Origin: Bordetella genomosp. 2
Lineage (GTDB): Bacteria > Pseudomonadota > Gammaproteobacteria > Burkholderiales > Burkholderiaceae_B
Reading direction: 5' to 3'
Length of the DNA stretch: 64,000 bases
Assembly (NCBI RefSeq): GCF_002261345.1
Contig: NZ_NEVT01000006.1
Coordinates: 868,001 to 932,000 of the forward strand
Below, one piece after another: positions 46,536-56,511 of the stretch. Below the pieces are notes generated by a model. It worked only from the letters and a program-made list of their open reading frames with translations, did no database searches and had not been told where the DNA came from. Positions within the stretch are counted from its first letter, which is position 1. The number at the start of each line of letters is the position of its first letter. The position numbers were made by a program, and so were the translations under genes.

Positions 46536-47941
46536 ACCCGCCCGCCGCTCCCGCCGGCGGCTTCGGCGCCGCGATGCTCGGCATCGCGCGGCAGGCCTGG
46601 CCGGTGCTGATCAGCCAATGGGCCGGCATCGCCTTCGGCGTGCTGGACACCGCGATGAACGGCCACGCCAGCGCCACCGACCTGGCGGCCATGTCGCTGT
46701 CCATGTCGGTGTACATCACCATCTTCGTGGGCCTGATGGGCGTGGTGCACGCGCTGATTCCCATCCTGGCCCAGCACTTCGGCGCCGGCCGCCACCACGA
46801 GGTCGGCCGCACCTGGGGACAAGGGGTGTGGCTGGCGCTGGGACTGGCCGCGGTGGGCGCGGTGCTGATGATGTTTCCCGACACCTGGCTGTCATTGTCG
46901 GGCGACGTGGCGCCGGAGGTGCGCGACCGCGTGGCCGGCTATCTGCGCGCGCTGGCGTTGGCCCTGCCGGCGGCGCTGGTGTTCCGCACCATCTATGCCC
47001 TGGGCACCGCCCTGTCGCGCCCCAAGATCGTGATGACCATCAACCTGGCCGCGGTGGGCGTGAAGGCGCTGTTGAACTGGGTGCTGATCTACGGCCATCT
47101 CGGCCTGCCGGCCATGGGCGCCACCGGCGCCGGCCTGGCCACCGCGATCGTGTCCTGGATCAGCCTGGGGATCGGCCTGCTGGTGATCACCCGCGACCGC
47201 TACTTCCACCGCTTCGCGCTGACGCTGGGACGGCCGTCCTGGCCGGCCCAGAAGGAACTGCTGCGGCTGGGCCTGCCCATGGGCGGTTCATACCTGGTGG
47301 AAGTCTCGGCCTTCACGTTCATGGCGCTGCTGGTGGCGCGCGAAGGCACGTATGTCAGCGGCGGGCACCAGATCATGTCGAACCTGGCCGCGCTCTGCTA
47401 CATGATGCCGATGGCGCTGGGCGTGGCCACCGCCGCGCTGACCGCGCAGGCGATCGGCGCCGGCAACCTGGCGCTGGCCGAGCGCACCGGCGCGGCCGGC
47501 ATGGCGCTGGGCCTGCTGGGCGCGCTGCTGACCGCGGTGGTGCTGCTGGCGGGACGGCCGCTGATCCTGGCGGCCTACACTGACGACGCCCAGGTAGCCG
47601 CCGTGGCCGGCGCCCTGCTGACGATGATCCCGCTGTTCCACCTGTGCGACTCGATGCAGTGCATCAACTCGTATGTGCTGCGGGCGTACAAGGTCGCCGT
47701 GGTGCCGCTCTTGCTGCAGATCGTGGCGCTGGCCGTGGTGGGCCTGCTGGGCGGCTGGTGGCTGGGTTTCGGCCCCGGCCGCGGCGGCCTGGACTGGCTG
47801 CGCCTGCTGGTGATTCCCGGCTCGCCGATGGGCGCCGGCACCATGTGGCTCATGGCCATGATGGGCCTGGCGCTATCGGCGCTGCTGCTGCATGCGTGGT
47901 ACCGGAAGATCCTCCGGGATTACCGGTTGCGCGAGCGCTGA
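46532..47941 (+). CDS. MATE-family efflux transporter
   Basis: A 469-residue, 12-helix member of the MOP superfamily, MATE branch (NorM-like). The N-lobe has RQAWPVLISQWAGIAFGVLD and the C-lobe repeats it as LLRLGLPMGGSYLVEVSAFT; PMALGVATAALTAQAIGAGN is the C-lobe family signature. MATE proteins export cationic compounds with Na+ or H+. Overlap with the upstream glycosyltransferase gene shows co-translation, which raises the possibility of a glycolipid-related role. Its 3' end overlaps the small convergent gene by 22 bases. Confidence 0.9.
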   Translation: MNPPAAPAGGFGAAMLGIARQAWPVLISQWAGIAFGVLDTAMNGHASATDLAAMSLSMSVYITIFVGLMGVVHALIPILAQHFGAGRHHEVGRTWGQGVWLALGLAAVGAVLMMFPDTWLSLSGDVAPEVRDRVAGYLRALALALPAALVFRTIYALGTALSRPKIVMTINLAAVGVKALLNWVLIYGHLGLPAMGATGAGLATAIVSWISLGIGLLVITRDRYFHRFALTLGRPSWPAQKELLRLGLPMGGSYLVEVSAFTFMALLVAREGTYVSGGHQIMSNLAALCYMMPMALGVATAALTAQAIGAGNLALAERTGAAGMALGLLGALLTAVVLLAGRPLILAAYTDDAQVAAVAGALLTMIPLFHLCDSMQCINSYVLRAYKVAVVPLLLQIVALAVVGLLGGWWLGFGPGRGGLDWLRLLVIPGSPMGAGTMWLMAMMGLALSALLLHAWYRKILRDYRLRER

Positions 47942-48144
47942 GCGTCGCGCCCTAGCGAGGTTTCGGCGGGACGGGCGGTTTCGGCGGCGGACTCGCCCGC
48001 GGCCGGCTCGCGTTCCTGCGTCAGGGAACGGGCTTCGCGCTGGCCGTCGGCGTCGCGCTGCCCGGCATGGGCCGGACCGGCGGCCAGGCCCAGGCACAGC
48101 GCCGACGTGGAAAGAAAAGCGGCGATTCGAGCGGGAGTGGTCAT
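47920..48144 (-). CDS. Small secreted protein of unknown function
   Basis: A 74-residue protein. A strong AGGAGGT site precedes the ATG at 48144. Residues 1-27 form a Sec signal peptide (RIAAFLSTSALCLGLAAG, then PAHA as cleavage site). The mature 47 residues are strongly charged and Arg/Glu-rich (GQRDADGQREARSLTQEREP), with no cysteines and no recognised domain. The last 22 bases overlap the end of the MATE gene. The signal peptide and ribosome site make it likely real. Confidence 0.7.
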   Translation of the reverse strand: MTTPARIAAFLSTSALCLGLAAGPAHAGQRDADGQREARSLTQEREPAAGESAAETARPAETSLGRDAQRSRNR

Positions 48145-48315
48145 GAGGGTACCTCCTGTGAAACTGTCCGGACCGACGGCCCGGGCTTTATTGGAGCATG
48201 CCCGCGGCCGCAGGTTCCGCGGCGCGGGAAAGTCTTGCCGACATTAACGTCCGGTCATGACTGCGCTGGCGCGAGTATCCAGCGGTGTAGACATGCGGCC
48301 GCCCCGCCCGTGGCG

Positions 48316-49098
48316 CTAGGCTTCGAAGATCAGCAATGCCACCGTGGCGAACAGCATCGCCGCGAAGCAGGCGCGCAGCTTGCGCTCCGGCAGGCGGTAG
48401 GCCAGGCGCACCCCCACCGGCACGAACACCAGGCTGCCGGCCGCCAGCGGCAGCCCGACCCACCAGTTGGCCTGGCCGGCCCAGCTGTAGGCCACCAGGG
48501 CAATGGTGGAGCCGGGGATGATCATGGTCAGCGCCAGGGCCTGCGCCGAGGTCTGCGGCAGGCGGAACAACGAGGTCAGGATGGGCACCGCCATGACCGC
48601 CCCGCCCACGCCGAAGAAGCCGCCCAGCGTGCCGCAGGCCACGCCCAGCAGCGCGGCACGCGGCCGCGTGAAGGCCGGCGCGGGACGTGCGCGCTCGGGC
48701 CGGCCCGACACCGCGGCGCGCGGCCGGTGCGCGATCTTGTAGACGTAGAAGACCGCCACGAAGAACAGGAACACGGCGAAGCTCAGGCGCAGCGTGCGCG
48801 AAGGAATGCCGAGCGCCAGTTGGGCGCCGACCCAGGTGAACGCCACCGCGCCCGCCGCGCCCGCCAGCGCGACCGGCCGGTCGATGCGCGCGTGCTGGTT
48901 GTACTTGCGCACGGCCATCATGATGGTGGGCAGCACCATGATCAGCGCCGTGCCCTGCGCCAGTTGCTGCGACATGCCCATCAGCAGCACCAGCGCCGGA
49001 ATGGCGATCAGCCCGCCGCCGATGCCCAGCACGCCGCCCAGGAAACCGATCAATGCGCCGCACGCCAGGCAGATGCCCACGACTACCCACAGGCTCAT
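48316..49098 (-). CDS. TauE/SafE-family sulfite/sulfonate permease-like protein
   Basis: A 260-residue membrane protein (MSLWVVVGICLACGALIGFL). It has the duplicated TauE motif: LGGVLGIGGGLIAIPALVLL in the first half and LGGFFGVGGAVMAVPILTSL in the second. Eight helices are predicted. Members export or import sulfite, sulfoacetate and similar anions. The start is the ATG at 49098, behind a GAGGAG site; the longer frame runs into radA and is a shadow. It lies 64 bases downstream of radA. Confidence 0.9.
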   Translation of the reverse strand: MSLWVVVGICLACGALIGFLGGVLGIGGGLIAIPALVLLMGMSQQLAQGTALIMVLPTIMMAVRKYNQHARIDRPVALAGAAGAVAFTWVGAQLALGIPSRTLRLSFAVFLFFVAVFYVYKIAHRPRAAVSGRPERARPAPAFTRPRAALLGVACGTLGGFFGVGGAVMAVPILTSLFRLPQTSAQALALTMIIPGSTIALVAYSWAGQANWWVGLPLAAGSLVFVPVGVRLAYRLPERKLRACFAAMLFATVALLIFEA

Positions 49099-49162
49099 GC
49101 CCGCGACTCCTCGATGATGAAGGGAAATGGCCGGGACGGCGCGCGCGCTGGCGCGGCGCCGC

Positions 49163-50524
49163 TCATCGCAATTTGTCCAGCGCGGCGTCCAGGCGGTCGA
49201 CGGCCCAGATTTCCAGCCCCTCGATGGGCTGGCGCGGGGCATTGGCCTTGGGGATGAGCGCCACGCTGAAACCGAGCTTGGCGGCCTCGCGCAGGCGTTC
49301 CTGGCCGCGCGGCGCGGGCCGGATCTCGCCGGCCAGGCCCACTTCGCCGAATGCCACCAGGCCGCGCGGCAGCGGCCGGTCGCGCAGCGACGACATGATG
49401 GCCAGCAGGACCGGCAGATCGGCGGCCGGCTCGGTGATACGCACACCGCCCACCGCGTTGACGAATACGTCCTGGTCGTAGGTGGAGACCCCGGCGTGCC
49501 GGTGCAGCACCGCCAGCAGCATGGCCAGGCGATTGCCTTCCAGGCCGACGGTCAGGCGGCGCGGGTTGGGCGCGTGGGAACTGTCGACCAGCGCCTGGAT
49601 CTCGACCAGCAGCGGCCGGGTGCCCTCCTGGGTGGCCATGACGCACGAGCCCGCCACCTGCTGCGCATGCTGCGACAGGAATAGCGCCGAGGGGTTCGCC
49701 ACACCGCGCAGGCCGCGGTCGGTCATCGCGAACACGCCCAGCTCGTTGACCGCGCCGAAGCGGTTCTTGAAGGCGCGCACCAGGCGGAACGAAGAATGCG
49801 TGTCGCCCTCGAAGTACAGCACGGTGTCGACGATGTGTTCCAGCACGCGCGGGCCGGCCAGCGCGCCGTCCTTGGTGACGTGGCCGATCATGACGATGGC
49901 GATGCCGGTCTGCTTGGCCAGCCGCGTCAGCTGCGCCGCGCATTCGCGCACCTGCGAGACCGAGCCCGGCGCGGCGGTCAGCTCGCCGCTGTACAGCGTC
50001 TGGATCGAATCGATGACGGCCACCGCGGGCTGCTGCTCGGACACGGCCGCCTGGATCGCTTCGAGGCGGATTTCCGCGAGCAGGTTCACGTCGCCGGTGG
50101 GCAGCCCCAGCCGCTTGGCGCGCAGCGCTACCTGTTCGGCGGACTCTTCGCCGGTGACATACAGCACGCGTGCGCTGGCCGACAGGGACGCGAGCGCCTG
50201 CAGCAGCAGGGTCGACTTGCCGATGCCCGGATCGCCGCCGATGAGCACCACGGCGCCGGCCACCAGGCCGCCGCCCAGCACGCGGTCGAACTCGTCCAGG
50301 CCGGTGGGCTGGCGCGGCGTCTCGCGCGCCTCGATGTCGGCTAGGCTGCGCACCGGGCTGGACGCGGCCAGCGGCGCATAGCGATGCGCGGCGGCGGCCG
50401 GGCCGCCCGCCTCGACGGTTTCTTCCAGGGTGTTCCAGGCGTTGCAATGGGGGCATTTGCCCTGCCATTTGGGACTGGTGCCGCCGCATTCGGCGCAGAC
50501 ATAGACGGTTCGGGGCTTGGCCAT
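49163..50524 (-). CDS. radA: DNA repair protein RadA
   Basis: A 453-residue RecA-like branch-migration helicase. The N-terminal zinc finger is CAECGGTSPKWQGKCPHC at residues 10-27. Walker A is IGGDPGIGKSTLLLQAL, the RadA-specific KNRFG motif is present (AFKNRFGAVNELGVFAM), and the C-terminal Lon-protease-like domain is complete (TRPLLVEIQALVDSSHAPNP). It acts in recombinational repair at D-loops. Confidence 0.97.
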   Translation of the reverse strand: MAKPRTVYVCAECGGTSPKWQGKCPHCNAWNTLEETVEAGGPAAAAHRYAPLAASSPVRSLADIEARETPRQPTGLDEFDRVLGGGLVAGAVVLIGGDPGIGKSTLLLQALASLSASARVLYVTGEESAEQVALRAKRLGLPTGDVNLLAEIRLEAIQAAVSEQQPAVAVIDSIQTLYSGELTAAPGSVSQVRECAAQLTRLAKQTGIAIVMIGHVTKDGALAGPRVLEHIVDTVLYFEGDTHSSFRLVRAFKNRFGAVNELGVFAMTDRGLRGVANPSALFLSQHAQQVAGSCVMATQEGTRPLLVEIQALVDSSHAPNPRRLTVGLEGNRLAMLLAVLHRHAGVSTYDQDVFVNAVGGVRITEPAADLPVLLAIMSSLRDRPLPRGLVAFGEVGLAGEIRPAPRGQERLREAAKLGFSVALIPKANAPRQPIEGLEIWAVDRLDAALDKLR

Positions 50525-50678
50525 GGCGCAAGTTTACCGGTAATGCGACAGCGGCCTCGGCGGCTGTGCGCCGGCCTGGCGCGGATACGATTTCTTGCAA
50601 AAACCCTGGCCGACAGCCAACCCCGCCGACCGGCCTGGCGCGTTTAACAGATACGCCCACCAGACAAGGATCGGAACC

Positions 50679-52391
50679 ATGAACCCGAACAAGACCCCGG
50701 CTCGCCTGATCTGCACCACCCTGGCCGCCGCGCTGCTGGCGGCATGCTCGCCGCCGCAGCAGGAACAAGCCGGCGTTGCCGCGCCGGCCGCGGCAACGCC
50801 GGCCATCCGGCAACCGCCTGCCGCCACGCCGGCCGCCGACGCGGCGGCCCCGCAAGCGACGTTCGGCGCGGCCGCGCCGGCGACGCTGCGCCGGGAATAC
50901 GCGCCGCACGCCTACCTGGCGCGGCCGGCGCCCGCATCGTTGCTGCCCGGCCACTACCCGGCGCCGCAAGCGGAAGACCGCGAGAACTACGCGAGCTATC
51001 GCGACAACCCGGTCCATGCGACGCAGCAGCAGCCGGTGTCCACCTTCGGCGTGGACGTCGACACCGGCTCGTACACCAATGTGCGCCGGCTGCTGAACGA
51101 AGGCCGCCTGCCACCCGCCGACGCCGTGCGCGCGGAGGAGTTCATCAATTACTTCGACTACGGCTATGCGCCGCCGCCGTCGCGCGCGGCGCCGTTCAGC
51201 ATCACCACCGAATTGGCCGCCGCGCCGTGGAATCCCTCGCGCCAGTTGCTGAAGATCGGCGTGCAGGGCTGGCGCGTGGCGCCGCAGGACATTCCGGCCG
51301 CCAACCTGGTGTTCCTCATCGACACCTCCGGCTCGATGGCCGACCGCGACAAGCTGCCCCTGCTCAAGGGCGCGCTGAAGCAACTGGTGGCCGGGCTGCG
51401 CGCGCAGGACCGGGTGGCGATCGTCACCTATGCCGGCGAAGCCTCGATGACGCTGGACTCGACGCCGGGCGACCAGAAGGCGCGCATCCATGCCGCCATC
51501 GACGGGCTGCAGGCGGCCGGCTCCACCAATGGCGGCGCCGGCCTGGACCTGGCCTATGCGCAGGCCGCCAAGGGCTTCATCAAGGGCGGCGTGAACCGCA
51601 TCCTGCTGGCCAGCGACGGCGATTTCAACGTGGGGGCGACCGACCTGGACACGCTGAAGGACAGGATCGCGCGCCAGCGGCAAAGCGGCATCGCCCTGAC
51701 CACGCTGGGCGTGGGCGGCGGCAATTTCAACGATGCGCTGGCCGTGCAGCTGGCCGATGCCGGCAATGGCAGCTACCACTACCTGGACAGCCTGCGCGAG
51801 GCCCGCAAGGTGCTGGCCGGCGAACTGTCGGCCACCTTGATGACCATCGCCCGCGACGTGAAGATCCAGGTCGAGTTCAATCCGGCCGTGGTCGCCGAGT
51901 ATCGCCTGATCGGCTACGAGAAGCGCGCCCTGGCGCGCGAGGATTTCAACAACGACCGGGTCGACGCCGGCGAGATCGGCGCGGGCGCCAACGTGACCGC
52001 CCTGTACGAGATCACGCCGGTGGGCGCGCCGCAAGCGCGGCTGGAGCCGTTGCGCTACGGCAAGCCCGCGGCGGCGGCCGCGCCGGGCGATGAGCTGGCG
52101 TTCGTGCGCATCCGCTACAAATCGCCCGACGCCCAGGCCAGCCGCCTGGTCGAGCAGGCAGTGGCGCATACGGCCACGCCGGGCCCGGGTTCCGAAGGGC
52201 TGCGGCGCGCCGCGGCGGCCGCGGCCTTTGCCCAGTGGCTGCGCGGCGGCAAGTACCTGGACGGCTACACGCCCGCGCAGATCGCCGCCCTGGCGCGCGA
52301 AGCGCGCGGCGCCGACCCGCATGGCCTGAATGCCGAGCTGGCGGCCCTGGTGGAGCTGGCCGCCGGCTTGGGCACGCCGGCCGTGCAATGA
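50679..52391 (+). CDS. von Willebrand factor type A lipoprotein (YfbK-like)
   Basis: A 570-residue exported lipoprotein: LAAALLAACSPP gives a lipobox with Cys23. A Pro/Ala-rich linker runs to about residue 60. An N-terminal VWFA-associated domain (FGVDVDTGSYTNVRRLLNEG) precedes the VWA domain, whose MIDAS is VFLIDTSGSMADRDK (D-x-S-x-S) near residue 213. A C-terminal DUF3520-like part follows. The VWA domain would bind protein ligands through a metal ion. The next two genes encode an ECF sigma factor and a likely anti-sigma factor, so it may sense or be the output of that system. Confidence 0.88.
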   Translation: MNPNKTPARLICTTLAAALLAACSPPQQEQAGVAAPAAATPAIRQPPAATPAADAAAPQATFGAAAPATLRREYAPHAYLARPAPASLLPGHYPAPQAEDRENYASYRDNPVHATQQQPVSTFGVDVDTGSYTNVRRLLNEGRLPPADAVRAEEFINYFDYGYAPPPSRAAPFSITTELAAAPWNPSRQLLKIGVQGWRVAPQDIPAANLVFLIDTSGSMADRDKLPLLKGALKQLVAGLRAQDRVAIVTYAGEASMTLDSTPGDQKARIHAAIDGLQAAGSTNGGAGLDLAYAQAAKGFIKGGVNRILLASDGDFNVGATDLDTLKDRIARQRQSGIALTTLGVGGGNFNDALAVQLADAGNGSYHYLDSLREARKVLAGELSATLMTIARDVKIQVEFNPAVVAEYRLIGYEKRALAREDFNNDRVDAGEIGAGANVTALYEITPVGAPQARLEPLRYGKPAAAAAPGDELAFVRIRYKSPDAQASRLVEQAVAHTATPGPGSEGLRRAAAAAAFAQWLRGGKYLDGYTPAQIAALAREARGADPHGLNAELAALVELAAGLGTPAVQ

Positions 52392-52465
52392 GCCTGGCAG
52401 CCCCGGCCGCCAGCGCGGCGTCCGGCGGATGCGCGATCCCGGCCGAACGGATACACTCGGCCGCC

Positions 52466-53041
52466 ATGGACATCCCGGGCGCCGACGATGAAACGCTGAT
52501 GCAGGCCTACGCCGCAGGCAACCTGGCGGCGTTCGACGCGCTGTATGCGCGCCACCGCGCCGGGCTGTACCGCTACATCCTGCGCAGTGTCCGCAACCCG
52601 CACCTGGCCGACGATATTTTCCAGGAAACCTGGAGCCGGGTGATCGACGCCCGCGCGCGCTGGCAGCCGCGCGCGAAATTCACCACCTGGCTGCTGCGGA
52701 TCGCGCATAATCTGGCGGTGGATGCGCATCGGCGCCATGCGCCGCAGGCGAGCGCAGAGGCCGAGGCGGCCTTGGCGGCCCTGCCGGCGGCCGAACACGA
52801 ACAGCCCGACCGGCAGCTATCCGATTTCCAGATGCGCCGCCGGCTGCAACTGGCCATCGAACGCCTGCCGGACGAACAGCGCCATGCCATACTGCTGCGG
52901 CTGGAACACGAATTGAGCCTGGAAGAGATCGCCGCCGTGACCGGCGCGCCGCGCGAAACCGTGAAATCGCGCCTGCGCTACGCCACGCAGCGCATCCGCG
53001 AGGAGTTAGGGCCTGTTGCCGCTGAAAGGAGCCCCGCATGA
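52466..53041 (+). CDS. ECF RNA polymerase sigma factor
   Basis: A 191-residue sigma-70 family factor of the ECF class. Region 2 runs from about residue 10 (LMQAYAAGNLAAFDALYARH) through DDIFQETWSRVIDARARWQP, and region 4 holds RLPDEQRHAILLRLEHELSL and the HTH EEIAAVTGAPRETVKSRLRY. The MDIPGADDETL start fits ECF length. Another in-frame ATG at 52388 overlaps the VWA stop by ATGA and would add 26 residues of low-complexity sequence. The gene overlaps its downstream partner by 4 bases. Confidence 0.9.
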   Translation: MDIPGADDETLMQAYAAGNLAAFDALYARHRAGLYRYILRSVRNPHLADDIFQETWSRVIDARARWQPRAKFTTWLLRIAHNLAVDAHRRHAPQASAEAEAALAALPAAEHEQPDRQLSDFQMRRRLQLAIERLPDEQRHAILLRLEHELSLEEIAAVTGAPRETVKSRLRYATQRIREELGPVAAERSPA

Positions 53042-53682
53042 CGGCCCATCATCGCCCGCCCCACGACGAACAAGACGACCTGGACCTGCGGGCGCTGTAC
53101 CGCACCTTGCCGAGCACCGAGCCCGGGCCCGAGCTCGACGCCGCGGTGCGCGCCACGGCGGCGCGCGCCGCCGCGGCCGACCGCCGCGTGCAGCGCCAGC
53201 GCCGGCTCTGGCACCCGGGCTGGGGCGTGGCCGCCTCGATCGTGCTGGCCAGTTCGCTGTTCCTCCTGTCCGACTTCCAGGACCCGGAAGTGGCCGGACT
53301 GGCCGATGCGCCGCCGGTGGACCGCGAACTCGCCAGCCCGCCCCGCACCCTGGAGCGCCCGGCCGCGCCGCCGGCCGCCGCCCCCGTCCGCCCCGAAGCG
53401 TCGGCGGCGCTGCGCCGCGTCGCGCCTCCCGCCCCGCAGGCCGACCAGGCCGCGCCAGCCCAACCTGCCGCGCCCGCGCAGCAGTACAGCGCCCGGCCGC
53501 AGCTGGAAGCCGCGCCGCCGACGGATTCGGCCGCCGAGGCCGACCCTCGCATCGAGCGCGTGCGCGAGCTGCTGCGTGCCGGCGAACGCGAGCAGGCCCT
53601 GGCGGCGCTGCGCGCGCTGCAAGACCAGGCCCCCGGCCTGGCGCTGCCGCCGGACCTGCAGGCGCTGCTGCCGCGCCAGTGA
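53038..53682 (+). CDS. Probable membrane anti-sigma factor
   Basis: A 214-residue protein I do not recognise by sequence. It has a 60-residue cytoplasmic N-terminus ([20 protein letters not shown]), one membrane helix at about residues 64-80 ([18 protein letters not shown]), a Pro/Ala-rich periplasmic linker, and a C-terminal helical segment ([20 protein letters not shown]). That topology plus the ATGA overlap with an ECF sigma gene is typical of anti-sigma factors. It lacks the HxxxCxxC zinc motif, so it would not be a ZAS-type one. The role is inferred from context. Confidence 0.7.
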   Translation: MTAHHRPPHDEQDDLDLRALYRTLPSTEPGPELDAAVRATAARAAAADRRVQRQRRLWHPGWGVAASIVLASSLFLLSDFQDPEVAGLADAPPVDRELASPPRTLERPAAPPAAAPVRPEASAALRRVAPPAPQADQAAPAQPAAPAQQYSARPQLEAAPPTDSAAEADPRIERVRELLRAGEREQALAALRALQDQAPGLALPPDLQALLPRQ

Positions 53683-53719
53683 GGCCCCGCACCGATCGTT
53701 CCCCTCCCGCCACACCGCC

Positions 53720-54517
<798 letters not shown>

Positions 54518-54529
54518 TTCGCGCCGGCG

Positions 54530-55246
54530 TCAGCGTCCGGCCAGGCTGCCGCCGCCGTCCACGCCCAGGACCTGGCCGGTGATGAAACCGGCCTCGTCGG
54601 ACAGCAGGAAGGCGATGGCGGCCGCGACTTCGGCCGGCGTGCCCAGCCGCTTCATGGGTATGGAAGCCAGCGCGCGCTTCTCGCCGTCGCTGCCGGCCGG
54701 CTGGGCCTGGCGGAACAGCTCGGTCTCGATGGGGCCGGGCGCGACCGCGTTGACGGTGACGCCGTATTCGGCCAGCTCCAGCGCCCAGGTGCGCGTGCAC
54801 CCGACCAGCGCGCTCTTGGCGGCCGAATAGCTGGTGCGCTCGTAGCCGCCGTGGATGACGCGGCTGCATACGTTGACGATGCGGCCGGTGCGGCGCACTT
54901 TCATGGAATCGACGAATGCCTGCGTGACTTGCACCGCCACGCGCACGTTCAGGTCCATGACGCTGTAGAGCGAGGCCAGGTCGATTTCGCCCAAGGGTTG
55001 CGGGCGCACGATGCCGACGTTGTTGACGATGGCGTCGACCGGGAATTTCTCGCGGATCTCGCGCAGCACTTCCTCGGTGCGGCCGGCATCGGCCAGGTCG
55101 CAGGCATACAGGTAGCCGGGAAAATCGACATGGTCGGTATTGCGCGCGATGCCCACGACATGACAGCCGAGATCGGTCAACCGCTGGGTCAAGGCCCAGC
55201 CGATGCCCTTGGTCGCGCCCGTGACGAGCACACATTTGTCCTTCAT
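54530..55246 (-). CDS. Short-chain dehydrogenase/reductase
   Basis: A 238-residue classical SDR. The cofactor motif is VLVTGATKGIGWAL, then NNVGIVRPQPLG. The catalytic Tyr and Lys are in TSYSAAKSALVG, with Ser in NVCSRVIHGG. It ends with the family-typical FITGQVLGVDGGGSLAGR. It lies 21 bases after alr on the same strand and may be co-transcribed. The substrate is unknown; the fold is FabG-like but the gene is not in a fatty acid cluster. Confidence 0.9.
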   Translation of the reverse strand: MKDKCVLVTGATKGIGWALTQRLTDLGCHVVGIARNTDHVDFPGYLYACDLADAGRTEEVLREIREKFPVDAIVNNVGIVRPQPLGEIDLASLYSVMDLNVRVAVQVTQAFVDSMKVRRTGRIVNVCSRVIHGGYERTSYSAAKSALVGCTRTWALELAEYGVTVNAVAPGPIETELFRQAQPAGSDGEKRALASIPMKRLGTPAEVAAAIAFLLSDEAGFITGQVLGVDGGGSLAGR

Positions 55247-55267
55247 GGGATCCTCGCTAAAGAATGA

Positions 55268-56398
55268 TCAGGGGTCGCGCTTGACCGGCACGCGGGGAGT
55301 CGGGGCGCACAGCAGTTCGTACCCGATGGTGCCGGCCGCCTGGGCGACCTCGTCGACCGACGGGCCGTCCTGGCCCCACAACGACACGGGCGTGCCGACC
55401 CCCGCGGCGGGCACCGGGTCGAGATCGACCGCCAGCATGTCCATGGACACCCGCCCGACCAGCCGGGTGCGCACCCCGCCGACCACCACCGGCGTGCCGG
55501 TGCCGGCATGGCGCGGATAGCCGTCGGCATAGCCGCAGGCCACCACTCCGACCCGCATGGGGCGATCGGCCCGGAAGGTGGCGCCGTAGCCGACCTCGGC
55601 GCCGGCGGCCAGGTCCTGCACGCCGATGATCTGCGAACGCAGCGACATGGCCGGGCGCAGGCCGAACTCGGCGGCGCTGACATCGGCGAACGGCGAAGCG
55701 CCGTACAGGCAGATGCCGGGCCGCACCCAGTGCGGCTGGCGGACGCGGTCCACGGCGACCTCCGGGTAGCGCAGGGTGGCGGCCGAATTGCAGACGCTGA
55801 CCGGCCCCTCGCCCAGCCCGCCGGTGACGGCGTCGAACACGCGCAGCGGTTCGGCCACGCCCTGCGGGCCGTCGGCGCAGGCGAAGTGGGTCATCTTGCC
55901 GATGGCGCCCACCACGCCCTGCTCACGCAGTTGCAGGGCGCGGGCATGCGCGCCGCCGTAGGCGTCCGGCATGAAGCCGAGGCGGTTCATGCCGGTGTTG
56001 AGCTTGAGCATGATGTCGACCCGCCGCGACGGCCGCGCGTGCGCCAGCATGTCGAGCTGCTCGCGCGTGTGCACGGTGGTGCTGAGGTGATAGCGGTCGA
56101 CCAGTTCCAGGTCGGCGGGCTGGAAGAGGCCTTCCAGCAGCAGGATGGGGCCGCCCCAGCCTGCCTCGCGGCAGCGCACCGCCTCGGCCAGGTCGAGCAT
56201 GGCCAGGCCCTGGGCGGCCGAGAAGCCGGCCACCGCCGTTTCGATGCCATGCCCGTAGGCATTGGCCTTGATGACCGCCCAGATGGACGGCACGGCGCCG
56301 CCGGTGGCCTGCGCGGCCTGCTCGAGGCGGCGCCTGACCACGTCGAGGTTGTGGCTGAGCGCGGAGAGCGAAATGGATGCTTGGATGGGGCGTGGCAT
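55268..56398 (-). CDS. alr: Alanine racemase
   Basis: A 376-residue PLP enzyme that makes D-alanine for peptidoglycan. The PLP lysine is K44 in [14 protein letters not shown]. The second catalytic base, Tyr, is in [14 protein letters not shown], followed by [28 protein letters not shown] and the C-terminal [13 protein letters not shown] are intact. It is divergent from hpnC with 113 bases between. Whether it is the biosynthetic or the catabolic (DadX) type cannot be told without a second copy; no dadA is adjacent. Confidence 0.95.
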   Translation of the reverse strand: MPRPIQASISLSALSHNLDVVRRRLEQAAQATGGAVPSIWAVIKANAYGHGIETAVAGFSAAQGLAMLDLAEAVRCREAGWGGPILLLEGLFQPADLELVDRYHLSTTVHTREQLDMLAHARPSRRVDIMLKLNTGMNRLGFMPDAYGGAHARALQLREQGVVGAIGKMTHFACADGPQGVAEPLRVFDAVTGGLGEGPVSVCNSAATLRYPEVAVDRVRQPHWVRPGICLYGASPFADVSAAEFGLRPAMSLRSQIIGVQDLAAGAEVGYGATFRADRPMRVGVVACGYADGYPRHAGTGTPVVVGGVRTRLVGRVSMDMLAVDLDPVPAAGVGTPVSLWGQDGPSVDEVAQAAGTIGYELLCAPTPRVPVKRDP

Positions 56399-56511
56399 GG
56401 CGCGGATAGTCTAACTGATCTGGCCGGCGGCCGGCGATGGCGCGGCGCGCCGGTGAAGCCCCACTAAAATAACCCGCATCGCGGCAAAAGGTCCGCTGCT
56501 GTGCACGATTT

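Noticed and set aside
52388..52465. A longer sigma factor starting at the ATG at 52388
   Set aside because: The added 26 residues are Ala/Ser-rich low complexity and outside the usual ECF length. The ATGA overlap keeps it possible, but MDIPGADDETL is the better start.
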